A model generated the notes under the pieces. It searched no databases and was not told the origin of the DNA. It saw only the letters and a list, made by a program, of their open reading frames with translations. This document shows, in pieces, positions 1-12,285 of a stretch of 64,000 nt of DNA; positions within the stretch are counted from its first letter, which is position 1, and every line of letters begins with the position of its first letter. The stretch comes from Pinus tabuliformis (taxonomy: Eukaryota > Streptophyta > Pinopsida > Pinales > Pinaceae), in assembly GCA_031772625.1 (NCBI GenBank), contig CM062813.1, forward strand, positions 689,698,420 to 689,762,419, read 5' to 3'. The translations under genes were made by a program, and so were the position numbers.

Positions 1-1411
1 ATTCTTGTGTGCAAATAATTATAGATAATGCACCTGTTTGCAAGGCTGCTCGCATGGTTGTGGAAGCTAAATATCCACAAATGTTTTGGACACCTTGCAT
101 TGTCCATTCATTGAACTTAGCACTAAAATCCATTGCTCTTGATGTGCTTTGGATTGGTAACATTATTAAGGATTCACGACATATTTGTAACTTTGTACAA
201 AACCATACAAATGCTCTCACTATCTATAAGGAGTAGAACAATGTATCATTGTTGAAGATTGCAGATACATGGTTTGCCTTTTCATTCATCATGTTGAAGA
301 GGTTGATGGAGGTCAAGACCGCTCTTGGGGCCATGGTTATTTCAGACTTTTGGTATGTTTGGAGAAAGACAGATCAAGTAGCCTCTAAAAGAGTGAATGA
401 CACACACTAGATTATGCTTGGTGGGAGAGGGTAGATCTAATTATTCAGATCATGGACCCTATCATTTCTTTGATTCGATTTGCAGATACAGACAAACCCA
501 TCCTAGGAGAGTTTTATGAGGGATGGGATTCCATGATTGAATCTGTGAGGAGAATTATTCTACAGAGTGAGTGCTCTGAGTATGAGACATCACCAGAGGT
601 CTTCTGTGGTACTATAACAAATATAACAGATATTCTTGTCAGCATATGGGACAAGAATTGCACACCTTTACATTGTTTGGCTCACTCATTGAACCCAAAA
701 TACTACAACCATGAGAGGCTGAATGGTGGACCTTCCCGCAGATTCCCTACTCACATGGATGGTGAAATCTCACAAGGGAGGAAAGATGCATTTAGGCGGG
801 TTTTTCAGTATAGAGCATTGCTTGATGAGGTGGAGGATGCCTTTGCAGAGTTTTCCACTGGCACTGGTCGATTTGAAGGATATGATGTGATTAGGGATAG
901 GGGGGATAAGAAGCCCTATTCTTGGTGGGCAAATAATGGGGAAACAAGCCCTCCTCTACAACAGTTAGCCATGAGGCTCCTCTCTTAGATGACTTCATCC
1001 TCTTTTTGCGAGAGGAATTGGAGCACATATGGGAATTTGTATAGTGTTAAGAAGAGCAGGTTTGAGCAGTCTAGGGCAGAGACAATTGTGTATGTGCGCA
1101 CCAACCTTCATCTTATTTATAGACAGAGGGAAGAGTGGTTGAAGGGAAAGACAAAGATGTGGGATGTCTTTCCTAATGATATGGGTCTGGACAACAATGT
1201 TGAGTTGGCATTGGCCAACATGGATCTTAATGATCTAGTGCTAGGGCCTGTTATATTTGATGATGGTGATACTGTAGAGGTGTCATCCTCCACAACAGCA
1301 GATGAAGAGGTGACTTTGGATACAGGGGAGGAGGATGCAACAGAGGAGAGCAGTGGAGACCATGATGATGAGGACAATGATGCTGATTTTGATGATGACT
1401 ATGAGGATTGA
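1..1411 (+). pseudogene. hAT-superfamily transposase, C-terminal two thirds, broken
   Basis: The translation fits plant hAT-type transposases. A DUF659-like segment begins QIIIDNAPVCKAA (about 12-50), a middle part follows, and the C-terminal dimerisation region contains SSSFCERNWSTY just after 989. The tail is very acidic (D/E-rich, 1260-1411), as in many plant members of the family. The frame is broken by TAG at 234-236, by TAG at 408-410 with a shift into another frame there, and by TAG at 986-988. The sequence reads on sensibly across each break, so these are decay events in one gene. The N-terminal zinc finger and 5' terminal repeat would lie before base 1, and I could not find a 3' terminal inverted repeat. 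hAT identity is fairly secure; the element is not functional. Confidence 0.8.
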
Positions 1412-1835
1412 TGACTCATGAGTCATGAGCTACCTACTGCCTTGAGGTTTGTATACTTGTAGTTGTTTTGTATTTTCTATTTCTATTTTCCATTGGCATT
1501 GCACTACCTATGTAACACATTTTGATTTTGATTAATTAATGAGAAAACTGCAGTTGTCAATGTCTTTATCTTACTATCTTGTCTTTCTCCTTTTAGACCA
1601 TTCATGAATTGAATATGTATTATGATTTATGATTTATGAATTTAGAATTTATGATTCATTGATTTATCATTTATGTGACATATATTTGAATTTTGTATGT
1701 CCTATGCATGCTATAATGTTACTAATACTAACTTACTTTGTAAATAGTAAAACTTACATCTAGATGAGGATCTATGTTTGAAATCAATGAATTTGTATCA
1801 TTAATGAGAATTTGTGTAAGAAATATCTATTTTTT
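1412..1835. other. AT-rich trailer of the hAT fragment, no gene
   Basis: No coding sequence is visible. Around 1605-1680 there is a run of degenerate repeats built on ATTTATGA/ATTTATGAT. No terminal inverted repeat or 8 bp target duplication could be recognised, so the right end of the hAT element is not placed. Confidence 0.4.
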
Positions 1836-2000
<165 letters not shown>

Positions 2001-3861
2001 AACATATCCGAATGTGTCTTGTTCCGGGGGGTCAACGTGTCTGAATTCAACACTTGAATCCCCGTATCCGATGAATCCCAAATCCACGTGTCAGGTTACT
2101 TAGGCTCTCATTTACATATGCAAAAAGGGACTTCCACATACCACTCGACCATAGATTGAGTTGAACCAAATATTTATTTCAGCCAATCACCCCAGTTCCA
2201 TATTAAGCATGAATGTGGGATCTCATGGGATAAACCAATCCATAAACAACCAAGGGAATCCAAAGGTTAAACCACCTCCACCCTCACCCTACTGCGATCT
2301 CACCTAAATCAGTCCCGAGATCACAAAACCAAACTAAGCTTGGATGCCTCAGAATTCCTTCACCATCCCTTGAGGATTTTTCATGTCTCCACCCACCTGT
2401 TGAGTTCTTCCCGGAGAAAACCATCTCCACCCCCAACCCTTGGGATTTCCCTAATACCACCTCACCCGGATCCAAAACCTTATGAAAATCCAAAGCTCAA
2501 CCAAGAATGAACCCCATCACACCATAACTATTCGGAAATGGCAAGGTAAGGATAAAATCACTGTCGAAACCCGACAAAGCCCATGCCAATGATAACAAAT
2601 GAACCAAATATACACATGCATATACCATGCATGCCAAAACTAGCTAGGAAATCATACATGAAACATGTTACCTGCAAGTATTCCCATTGAATCCACTTGA
2701 TCCAAACTTTCCTTGATTCATCCTTGCTTTCCTTTGCTTTCCTTGTCCTTCATTTGCTTGCTTGCTTGGTTTCTTTCTCCTCTTGGTGCTCTTCTCCTCT
2801 TTGAGACTAATTCCAAAACTGAACTAACAAAAAGCCCCAAACTAATGCTCTAATTTCTTTTTATTATTGATGCCTCCAATTTCTTCATTTTCCTTCAATT
2901 TCCTCCTCACATACAACTTGTGACCTTTCACCTCCCTTTTCTCCTAATTTCCTTTATTTTCATAAATAAAATACCAATAATGCCTTTTTGCCTTTTCAAA
3001 GCCTTTGCCAATTTCCCCTTAGCCATAATACACAACAAGTGATGCCCACTAGGATACTTTTCCCAACATTCAACTTGGAATATGTGTCCCGTTGTACCTC
3101 AAGAGGTAGTTTCTGGATGTAGGGGAACCAGTGCTCGAGACATTTTGAAATTGTATAAAATAATTAAAATTAGTGGCTGGAAGTATAGGCCATGAAGACT
3201 TGTAACCAAAATTTCTAGTTTTGAAACCCTATCCTTCCAAAGCAGAATGGCTAGAGGCTCTAAGAGTTGCAGAATGCTAGACTAGACAAGTGGGTTGAAG
3301 AAGAATAGAGAACAAAGTCCAAACTAGGCACTTAAGAATATGAATTTAGACCACTGTAGAAAGAATAATGTGAGACTAAGAAAATATGAATGAGGTTCCT
3401 GGATGTGGAGCGCTCATTAAGGACTTCAAGATTAATTATCATGAGTACAATTAAGTAAATTCATTAAAAATTAAATTGAAGTACCAATTGCATCTTACAC
3501 TATCTAGGAGAAGAAAAGAGATGAATGAATGTTGAGACATGACAAGAAAAATAATGGCTGCAACTTCCCATAACTGGAATCAAATTGCAATATATTATTC
3601 AAGCTTCAAAAAGATTTTGGATTACAATACTTAGTCATGAAGACTGGAATCCAAAGCCTTGCCATGTCTCATTTCTACTTTTTTATTCTCTCCCCTACTC
3701 AAACTATCCTAGAATTGGTTATAAAACTGTTTTTGAAACAATTATACAAATGTTAAAAATATTTTTACAAAAATATGATATAATAAATCTCATAATATTT
3801 AAATCCAAAAGAAAATAAAAGGGCTAGCTCTTTTAATGTGTATACTTTGTATAATCAGCGA
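2001..3861. other. Unassigned, probably old repeat DNA; no gene recognised
   Basis: No protein of recognisable family is encoded. The stretch 2240-2290 (AACCAAGGGAATCCAAAGG and neighbouring CCACCTCCACCCTC) resembles the degenerate unit repeated at 18315-18500, so part of 2100-2900 may be a remnant of the same family as element G. From 2900 to 3861 the DNA is AT-rich and has no feature I can support. Confidence 0.3.
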
Positions 3862-4814
3862 TGTCAAAATTTCTAAACTAAAATTTTGCTATTGTAGCAA
3901 CTGATTTATTTCACCTACTTATTATTCGCAATAAGTTATTTACGAAGTCCCTTCAGTAAATATTAAAATAAATTCTACTACAGTTATCACACAATTACCC
4001 AGAGAAAAAAAATACATGCACAAGAACCAATCACATCAACACATTTATTTTTGGACCATTGTCCCTGGAAAAACCTAATGTGGGAAAACCGGTGCAACAG
4101 ATGAGGGCTTTATTAATCTTCAACAAAAATTGCTTTTACAAGGAATGGTTTTACAGAGAATCTGAAAGAAAAAAACTGAGACTTTCCCTTAGAGACCTTC
4201 TGACACTTTGGAGACCTTGCTCCCACTTCTGCGTCACCCTAAGTCACTCTGCATGGCCCAGCGTGGCTCTGCGTGCCTCTGTGTTAGGCTGCGTAGGCTT
4301 TGCGTCTCTCCTCTGGACTGCGTCTCTCTCTGCGCTGTCTCCCACTATCCCTATGTCACCTCCTACTCTATCACTTCCTGCTACTGATGCCCTCCTCTTC
4401 CTCCACCCTGCAACTCTCCCTCTGAAATCAATCTCCTCTACTTGAGAATCTATTTTCCTTGAGATACTGAGTATCTGCCGGTGTCTTTCCAAATGATCCT
4501 CAAGTATTCTCTTATACTTTTCCTGTTGACGAATAAACGACCTAGATTAAGTCCCTAATCAATGGCTAAGATTAAAACAGACTTGATCCTCGTCTCTTAG
4601 AAGCTTCTCACCCTTATCTTTATTAATACCCATTAATATTTTTATTTTCCTAAGTTTAGATCTAGGAACCCATTAAAAATATTAATTATTTTAATAACTC
4701 CTCATTCGGTTGGAATTTCTCAAAATGATTTCTGGGTCTTGGAGATCTCATGTGCCTTAGCCTCTCCTCCAATTTTCAAGGCTAGAGCACATTCGATACT
4801 ACCAAAAATCAACG
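3862..4814 (-). repeat. 3' LTR of Copia A (left copy)
   Basis: It is a direct repeat of 8315-9277 and starts TGTCAAAATTTC. The outer end at about 4811-4814 reads AAAAATCAAC, where the partner has AAAAATCAACA, so the terminal dinucleotide seems mutated here. Many substitutions and small indels separate the copies. Open frames inside it (for example 4059-4445) are chance frames. Confidence 0.88.
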
Positions 4815-5121
4815 CTCCCTCTTAGCGAGGAATGTGCTCTAGCAATGTTTCAATATAGAAACATCACACTGATCTTCCGCAACGGTACCTGTGCTGATGC
4901 TTGGCCCGCTGCCTCACATCCCCTACAGTGCTGCCCATGACACTGCCACTACCACTACCGCACCTGTACTACAACTCCCTCTCAACATGCTGCATCATGT
5001 TGTCCATAGCACTGCCACTGCTAACTGTTGGACTGCAACTCTTGACACTTATCCATTTCTGTTACTGAAATGGATTCTTTACCATCCCCATCTTCTCCCT
5101 GAAATAAACAAACTTTGTTCT
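4815..5121 (-). other. 3' untranslated interior of Copia A
   Basis: The sequence between the RNase H end and the left LTR contains the polypurine tract next to the LTR. The rest is a CA/CT-rich stretch (about 4890-5060) with no domain I recognise. Confidence 0.5.
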
Positions 5122-6420
5122 TCATAGAGCCTTGGTGAGGATGTCTTCCACCTGTTCTCTTGTAGGAGTGTATCTCAACTGTACTGCCCCTCGTTGGACA
5201 CAGTCTCTGACAAAGTGACACCTGATATCAATGTGATTTGACCAATCATGAAATACTGGATTCTCGTAGAGCTTGATGCAACTCTTATTATCACACATGA
5301 TCTTGGTCGCTTCCATCCTTCTCCTGAATAGATTCATAAGCAATTTCCTAAGCCATATGGCTTCGCATGAAGTTGTGGTCGCTGCCATATATTCTGCTTC
5401 AAATGAGCTCAGAGCCACAGATTTCTATTTCCTACTGCACCAGGAGGTCATTCCTGATCCAATGTTGAACAATACCCAATTGAACTTTTCTGATCTACTG
5501 AACTTCCAGCCCAATCTACATCAGTGAACCCACTTAACCTGATGTCATTGCCTCTGGTGTACAATAGTCCATGCTCGACTGTTCCTTGTATATACCTGAG
5601 AACATGTTTGGTTGATGCCCAATGTGCCCTCTTAGGTTCCACCATGAACTAAATGAGGGTGTTGAAAACGTAACAAATGTCTGGCCTGGTATTGACCAGA
5701 TACATCAGGGACCCTATAAGATGTCTGTACAAGGTGGGATCAATGTCTTTATCTTCTGATGTATACATCTTCTTCCAGTTGGTGATAATTGGTGTAGCCA
5801 TAGGTTTTCAAGATTTATGTAGCATATCTCCCTTGTCCAAGGAAGATCTCACCCTTCTGTTGCCAAACTTCCAACCCCAGGAAATAATGCATCTGTCCCA
5901 AATCCTTCATGTTGAATTATGTGGCTAGGTTCTTCTTGCAGTCTTTGATGAGCCTGGATGATCCCGTCAGGAAGATATCATCCACATATAACACTAGGAT
6001 TAGAGGCTCATTCTCTACAACCAGATAGTAGAGATTAGGGTCTGCGTCACTCTTGACGAACCCCATCTTCTGCAAGTAGCCATCAATTCGACCATACCAT
6101 GCCCTAGGTGAATGTTTAAGTCCATACAAGGCTTTCTTTAATATGCATACATGATATTTCTTCTCACATGTCTCAAAAAATTCTGACTGTTCAATGCATA
6201 CTTCCTCTTCTATTACCCCGTTCAAGAATGTCGTCTTAACATCCATATGATGAATATCCCACCCTATTTGTGCTGCAAGAGATATCACAGTTCTAATAGA
6301 AGTATACCTGGCTACTAGGGCGGAGGTTTCTTCGTTGTCTATCCATTCCTTCTAAGCATACCCCTTAGCCACAAATCTGGCTTTGTATTTCTCCACACTG
6401 CCGTCTGCAACATATTTGAC
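5122..6420 (-). pseudogene. Copia A reverse transcriptase and RNase H, broken
   Basis: Read on the minus strand, the RT starts upstream of 6288 and continues with HHMDVKTTFLNG, the YGLKHSPRAWY segment (the family usually has KQSPR or KQAPR) and the catalytic YVDD motif in VLYVDDIFLTG (near 5980). RNase H follows in two further frames: DVDWAGSSVDQKSS near 5540-5570, and SSFEAEYMA with CDNKSCIKL within 5122-5418. The C-terminal LTKAL is present. At least three frame changes or stops separate the pieces. Function: copying of element RNA in cytoplasmic particles. This copy cannot make a full protein. Confidence 0.9.
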
Positions 6421-6968
6421 CTTGTAGATCCATCTCGAACCTACCACTGATCTGCCCTGAGACCTAGGTGCCACTTCCCATACATCATTGACCATTATAG
6501 AGTTGTATTCCTCCACCATAACATCCACCCATACTTGATGTTGAACGACCTCTTGAAAACTATAACGTTCCCCAACCTGAGCTACTAAGGCCTGGTATCT
6601 GTCTTGCTCTCTTTGCTCCCTTTTACTATTCCTGGGTGCACCAATGAAGTCTTCTGTATCCCGTAGAATCTGTCAGAGTTCTCAGATCATTCTTCCACTG
6701 GTAGTAGGCACATCTATCATCACTTCAGCTTCCTGAGATTCCTCCTGTTCTGAAGCTTTGTCTTTAGAAGAATTTCTGGTATTAGTTTCCGCTGGTTGAA
6801 GTGGTTTGACCAACGACTCGTCTTTCACTGCTCCTCGGAAGGCATTTCACGAGATTTCCTGAAAGCTCTATCCTCCATGAACTTTACATTTCACCGAACT
6901 ACTACCTTCCTACTCCCTATAATATAGACTCTATATGCCTTAGCATTCTCGCTATATCCCACAAGATA

Positions 6969-7622
6969 TCATTTCTCAACAGTTTGATCTAATTTCTTTC
7001 TCTTCTCTTCGAGTATACGACAATATGCTAAACTCCCAAATATCTTGAAATGACCGACTTCAGGTGTATTCCCAGTGAAGAACTTCTCTGGAGTGATTTT
7101 GCCCAATGCCTTGTGAGGAGTCCTGTTTTGGACATAAACTGTTGTGCTACATGCTTCTGCCCACAGGAATTTAGCTATATCCTGATTGTACAACATTGCC
7201 CTAGGTGCGTCCACAATAGTCCTGTTTTTCCTTTCTGCTACTCCATTCTGCTCTAGATTGTAGGGAGCTATCCACCCTCTTTTGATGCCTTCCTTAGCGC
7301 AAAAATTGGTGAAGTCCTTGTCAACATACTCTCCACCATTTTCTGAGCACAACACTTTTATCTTCTTTCCCGTCAGATTCTCCACTAAAGCCTTGAACTC
7401 TTTGAATCGACCGAAAACCTCATCCTTGGTTTTCAGAAAGTAGATCCAAGTCTTCTTGGAATGGTCATCGATGAAGGTGATGAAGTATTCAGCACCACTA
7501 AGAGCTTTTGTGGACATCGGTTTATAGATGTCTGAGTGTATCAATCGTAGCACACTCTTAGCCCTATTGTTACTTTTGAAAAACGCTGCTTTGGCATACT
7601 TGCCAGAGCGCACCCTCTGCAT
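6969..7622 (-). pseudogene. Copia A integrase core, second catalytic Asp changed
   Basis: The 217-codon open piece carries the rve-type integrase core. The first Asp is in LIHSDIY. The second should lie in a DNGGEY motif but reads SENGGEY, an Asp-to-Glu change of a catalytic residue. The Glu is in EQNGVAERKN. The C-terminal part runs through the FWAEA and KIFGSLAYC motifs typical of Copia pol. The zinc-binding pre-integrase part upstream (about 7630-8000) is recognisable only in fragments. The protein would insert element cDNA into chromosomes; the altered active site and broken frame make this copy inactive. Confidence 0.9.
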
Positions 7623-8009
7623 ACATCATCTCATTCAGTACTTAGTTCTGGAACTCCTGATACCGTTTTCCTGAGAATTCTTAGAGCCCCATGGTGTAAG
7701 TGTCCCATCCTCCTATGCCACAGTTCATTCAATTCTTTGTCTCCATTACTGCCTATCAGTGCCATTGGTGATTCTAGCTGCAACTTGTTACTTCTGATTC
7801 CAATATGGGCCTTATTTTTCCAACTCGGTTGTTTGACATATACTTTCTCCTTAATGAAGAAAATGTCATAGCCCTTGTTCTAAAGTTGAGATACGGAAAG
7901 TACGTTCATCCCCAATCCTGGCACATGCAACACATTGGTTGCTCGAAGTCACTCTCCTGCTTCAGTTTGAAAAAATATAGTGCCTCTTCCTATTGGAGTA
8001 CACTTTGCC

Positions 8010-8270
8010 TTATTTCCCATGGTGCTCTAAAAATTCATTCTTTCTTCCTGATAATCTGAAAAAAAAATCGTCGATTCCTGTCATATGCCAGGAAGCTCCA
8101 TTGTCTATATACCAAACCTCTGAGGAGGCAGAGCTTGCTAAGAAAGCGACTTCTTCTTCCAATATGGAAGATAACATAGAATAATTGTAATTTATGTCCC
8201 TTGTGCATTCTTCTGGAAATCTGCGCGAGTCCCCTTGAGTGGATGCATCTGCATCATGCTCTTGACGCAT
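8010..8270 (-). pseudogene. Copia A protease region directly after the primer site
   Basis: The 86-codon frame contains VWYIDNGASWHMTG, the Copia aspartic protease motif, with DSG replaced by DNG. A Copia frame normally starts with some 250-300 residues of gag including a CCHC knuckle before this point. Here the initiating ATG at 8270 lies only about 35 bp from the primer-binding site, so gag has been deleted or never copied. Confidence 0.8.
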
Positions 8271-8302
8271 AATCGATTTTCCTCTCCTGTTGCCAGATCT
8301 CT

Positions 8303-8314
8303 GCTATGATACCA
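8303..8314 (-). other. Primer-binding site of Copia A (tRNA-iMet type)
   Basis: On the minus strand it reads TGGTATCATAGC immediately after the LTR end. The usual plant site complementary to the initiator Met tRNA is TGGTATCAGAGC, so one base differs. It fixes the orientation and the inner edge of the 5' LTR at 8315. Confidence 0.85.
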
Positions 8315-9277
8315 TGTGAAAATTTCTAAATTGAAATTCTACTACTGTAGCAACTGATTTATTTCACCTACTTATTATTCACAATATGTTATTTACGAAA
8401 TCCCTTCAGTAAATATTAAAATAAATTCTACTGTAGTTATCACACAATTACCTAGAGAAAAAAAATACATGCACAAGAACCAATCACATCAACACAGTTA
8501 TTTTCGGACAATTGTCCATGGAAAAACCTAATGTGGGAAAACCGGTGCAACATATGAGGACTTTATTAATCTTCAGTAGCAATTGCTTTTACAAGGAATG
8601 ATTTTACAGAGAAACTGAAAGAAAACACCTGAGACTTTCCCTTTGAGACCTTCTGACACTTTGGAGACCCCGCTCCCACTTTTGCGTCACCCCTGCATCA
8701 CTCTACGTGGCCCAGCGTGGCTCTGAGTGGCTCTACGTCCCTCTACGTCAGCCTGCTAGGATCTGCGTCTCCGCTTTGTACTGTGTCTCTCTCTGCGTTG
8801 TCTCCTATTGTCTCTTCGTCACCTCCTCCTCTGTCACTGCCTATTGCTGATGCCCTCCTCTTCCTCCACCCTGCAACTCTCCCTCCGAAATCGATCTCCT
8901 CTACTTGAGAATTGATTTTCCTTGAGATACTAAGTATCTGCCGGTGTCTTTCCAAATGATACTCAAGTCTTCTCTTATACTTTTCTTGTTGGCGAATCAA
9001 CGACTGTGATTAAGTCCCTAATCAACGGTTAAGATTAAAACAGACTTGATCCTCGTCTCTTAGAAGCTTCTCACCCTTATCTTTATTAATACCCATTAAT
9101 ATTTTTATTTTCCTAAATTTAGACTTAGGAACCCATTAAAAATATTAATTATTTTAATAACTCCTCATCCGGGTGGAATTTCTCAAAACTATTTTTGGGT
9201 CTTGGAGTTCTCATGTGCCTTAGCCTCTCCTCCAAATTTCAAGGCTAGAGCACATCCGATGCTACCAAAAATCAACA
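8315..9277 (-). repeat. 5' LTR of Copia A (right copy)
   Basis: Direct repeat of 3862-4814, running from TGTGAAAATTTC to the ATCAACA end. In element sense it starts TGTTGATTTTTGG and ends next to the primer site. Confidence 0.88.
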
Positions 9278-9339
9278 ACGAGCCCCTTTTTAACTTTATG
9301 AACTCAATAACACAAGCATGTAATTGACTTTGCCAGAGA

Positions 9340-9738
9340 GGAAGTTAAGTGGGACCCAAGGTTTGTCCTCTGCACACATCGCTAAGAAAAACCATAAACA
9401 GCTTACGGGGGCACTTGGGTAGTTTCCAGAAAGTGATAGTAGTGCTGTCGTAACAAATGATGACTGTAGATCCTATGAATGATGGTTTTGGAAAACTGCC
9501 TTACGGGATCACTCCATTTTTTATCCTCTATGCATTTTGTGCCAGCGGGTTTGTTTTAACTTGGATGAGGAATAATGTGAGCCGTCGATTTCCTTAAGCA
9601 ATTAAGTTTTCTTCAAGCGCTATGCAATTGGAATGTCATATTCATAGTTAAGTATTCTGGATGAGAAACTTCTCTTACAACGCTGATTTGCTGCATAAAC
9701 ATGCAACATGTGCCACACATTGCTGAGAGGTTGACATT
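9340..9738. repeat. Flank repeat, left copy (ends at the B insertion point)
   Basis: This 399 bp segment runs from GGAAGTTAAGTGGG to GAGGTTGACATT. It is repeated in the same orientation at 14790-15186. The left copy ends exactly where LTR B starts; the right copy starts where the other LTR of B breaks off. About 13 differences occur in the first ~175 bp. Confidence 0.9.
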
Positions 9739-9908
9739 TGTAGGTTTTAACCTCGTACAGAAATCACCTGCATACGAATTATAAAGCACAGAAAATGAAC
9801 AATAGCGAGAGCATAACACATAAAACAAATATACATAGAGATTTTCCCCTGGATCCCAAAACCAGGACTACCAGATTGATTTTTCATTATGTTCCTTTCA
9901 ATGTTACA

Positions 9909-9997
<89 letters not shown>

Positions 9998-10263
9998 GAA
10001 GCATCCAATACCATGGACCGAAAACCATCTCGCCCAAAACCATGTGCGAAAACCATGCACAAAACCATAGGTAGGTCCGCCCACCTAATATAGGGTCCAA
10101 AATTTAATTTCCCCGGGGCGCTGCCCTAGACCCCGTAGAGCCGCCCCCCCTAAAACCCCCCTACGGCACAATCGGCGCAACAAAGGGGGGGCTACACCCC
10201 CCCTATAGCCCCTTGGTTTAGCTAGGGGAGCTAGTCGTGGAAAGAATATAACACAACCCAACA
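9739..10263 (-). repeat. 3' LTR of Copia B (complete copy)
   Basis: It starts TGTAGGTTTTAACC and ends ACAACCCAACA, giving TG/CA ends. It holds a long (TA)n run at 9913-9994 and a very GC-rich stretch at about 10104-10216 with C-runs and G-runs able to pair (CCGGGGCGCTGCC, then GGGGGGGCTACACCCCCCC). Confidence 0.92.
9913..9994. repeat. (TA)41 microsatellite in the left LTR of B
   Basis: The run is 82 bp here but only about 23 bp at the matching place in the other LTR (14514-14536). The two were identical at insertion, so the difference arose afterwards by slippage. Confidence 0.95.
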
Positions 10264-10302
10264 TTCTCCCACTTGTTGTTTTATTTCCATAGGAGAGCTT
10301 AG

Positions 10303-11386
10303 TCATTTATCCAGCCCTGCAATGCCCATTGTTTCTCTACACCAAGAGAAATTCTCAAAGCTCACAGATTTTGTCAATGCATCTGCAGTATTCTTCAAAG
10401 TTTCCACCTTTACCAGCAACAACTTTTTGTCTTCTATCATATCCCTCACAAAGTGATACTGAACATCAATATGATTTGCCTTTGAATGGTAAGCAAGGTT
10501 CTTTGCCAAGAAAATTGCACTTTGGCTGTCACAGTTTATCCTTATAGCTCCTTGTACAGTCTTTGCAACCAAACTGCTTCCTTGCTTACATGAGTGGCTG
10601 CCATGTATTTCTAGCCGTTGTATTTGATAGTTCCACTACAGATTGTTTCTTACTCATCCAACTAACTGCACCTCCAAATAGGTTAAACACATACCCAATT
10701 GTAGATCTTCTCTGATCCAGATCTCCAGCCCAGTCTGCATCAACAAAGCCACGAATATCCAAAACTTTGTCCAATCCTGATCTTCCTTGGTAGCACAAAC
10801 CATAATCACTAGTGCCACGCAAATACCTGAAAACCCGCTTCACCGCTGTCCAATGCTCCTTCCCTGGTTTTGACATAAACCTGCTCAATACTCCCACTGC
10901 ATGTGCAATGTCTGGTCTAGTACAGACCATCGCATACATCAGGCTACTGACTGCACCTGCAAATGGAACACGGGACATGTCCTCTTCCTCTTCTTGTGTC
11001 TTGGGACACTGTTCAACAGATAACTTTACACCTACAGGAATAGGAACCTTCATTAGTTTACTATCCTGCATATTAAACCTTTGTAGTATTGTCTCGACAC
11101 ACTTCCTCTGGTTTAACTAGAGCTTCCTCTTTGCCCGATCTCTTTTAATTTCCATGCCCAAAATATAGTTTGCAGCACCAAGATCTTTCATGTCGAATTT
11201 GGAGGACAATTGGGTCTTCAAATCATGGATAATTTCTTTGTCATTTCCAACCAACAACATATCATCCACATACAAGACCAGATAAATAACACAATCATCA
11301 ATTAATTTAAAATACACACATTGATCTGCTTTTCTTCTGGTGAAGCCAAGTCCCCGTATAAATGTATCAAATTTCTGATACCACAT
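10303..11386 (-). pseudogene. Copia B RT C-terminal half and RNase H, broken
   Basis: The RT piece at 11117-11386 has the catalytic YVDD (LVLYVDDMLLVGN) and the FDMKDLGAANYILGMEI segment. The next frame (10586-11071) continues through SRFMSKPGKEHW, YLRGT and DADWAGDLDQRRS into RNase H. The last frame (10303-10572) carries CDSQSAIFLAKN, HIDVQYHFVRD and the terminal DALTK. Three frames are needed, so two shifts or stops occur. The order and motifs are diagnostic of Copia. Confidence 0.92.
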
Positions 11387-11535
11387 CCTTGGTGACTGTT
11401 TTAACCCATACAGAGACTTTTATAACTTGCATACTAGTTCTTTCTTACCCTTCACCGCAAAGCCTTCAGGTTGCTTCATGTAGATCTCTTCTTCCAGATC
11501 CTCATGAAGAAATGTTGTCTTCACACCCATCTGTT

Positions 11536-12258
11536 CTACCTCAAATCAAAAGCAACAACAACAAATAAAAGTAATCTAATAGAACCTACCTTGGCAACAG
11601 GAGAAAAAATATCACCAAAATAAATTCTTGACCTCTGGGAATAACCTTTTTCTACGAACCGAGCTTTGTATTTCTCCACCTTTCCTTCTGCATTTGTCTT
11701 CTTCTTGAACACCCATTTGCTGCCAATAGGTTTCCTTCCAGCCGACAACTCCACCAGACCCCAAACCTCATTTTTGTGCAAATATGCCATTTCATCAACC
11801 ATGACCTCTTTCCAGAGTTTTCCATCTTCTGAATCTACTGCTTCCTTCACAGTTCTAAGATCATCATCAGTAATAGATAAAGAAAAATTTGAACAGAAAG
11901 CAGATGGACTACACCTTTCTGGCTGCCTTCTTTCTCGAATTGATCTTCTCACAACCGGAGTTTGTGGATGTTCATCTTTTGATTCCTTTTCTGTTGTAGA
12001 GTCTGATTCTTCCTCCTTTAGCTCAAACTCTATCTACTCAGGTTCCTTTGGTTGGACTTCATGTTTAATAACATCTTTCACCTCTCTAAACACCACACCT
12101 CGGCTATACACAACCTTCCTTGTTACTGGGTTCCAAAGTTTATAACCTTTTAAACCATCCTTATACCCAATAAAGATGCACTTTTTAGATTCACTATCCA
12201 ACTTTGTTATTTTCTCCTTTGGAACATGTACATATGCATCACATCCAAATACCCTCAA
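11536..12258 (-). pseudogene. Copia B integrase-RT linker and start of RT
   Basis: Minus-strand frames carry FIGYKDGLKGYKLW and VVYSRGVVF (12034-12258), the conserved stretch after integrase. After an acidic linker come KWVFKKK, KARFVEKGYSQ and FSPVAKVGSIRLLL (11536-11952), the N-terminal RT motifs. Frame changes lie between the pieces and before the YVDD part. Confidence 0.85.
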
Positions 12259-12285
12259 ATGTGAAAGAGAGGGTTTCTTACCAGT

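Larger units (their letters stand above)
3862..9277 (-). mobile_element. Copia LTR retrotransposon A, decayed, gag-less
   Basis: Two direct LTRs (3862-4814 and 8315-9277) enclose an interior coding, on the minus strand, for protease, integrase, RT and RNase H in the Copia order. A primer-binding site abuts the right LTR, and a polypurine tract (GAGGGAGC on the minus strand, about 4814-4825) abuts the left LTR. Gag is absent: the protease begins about 35 bp from the primer site. The LTRs differ at about 16 of the first ~236 positions by my count, so the insertion is old. Flanking pentamers (AGCGA before, ACGAG or AACGA after, depending on the exact end chosen) do not give a clean target duplication. 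Confidence 0.92.

Noticed and set aside
4059..4492. Open frames inside the LTR of Copia A, and their counterparts at 8717-9000
   Set aside because: Both LTR copies show them in different lengths, they have no homology, and they lie in noncoding LTR.
3857..9282. Target duplication for Copia A
   Set aside because: The flanking pentamers do not match at either possible LTR end, and the outer terminus differs between copies, so none is claimed.
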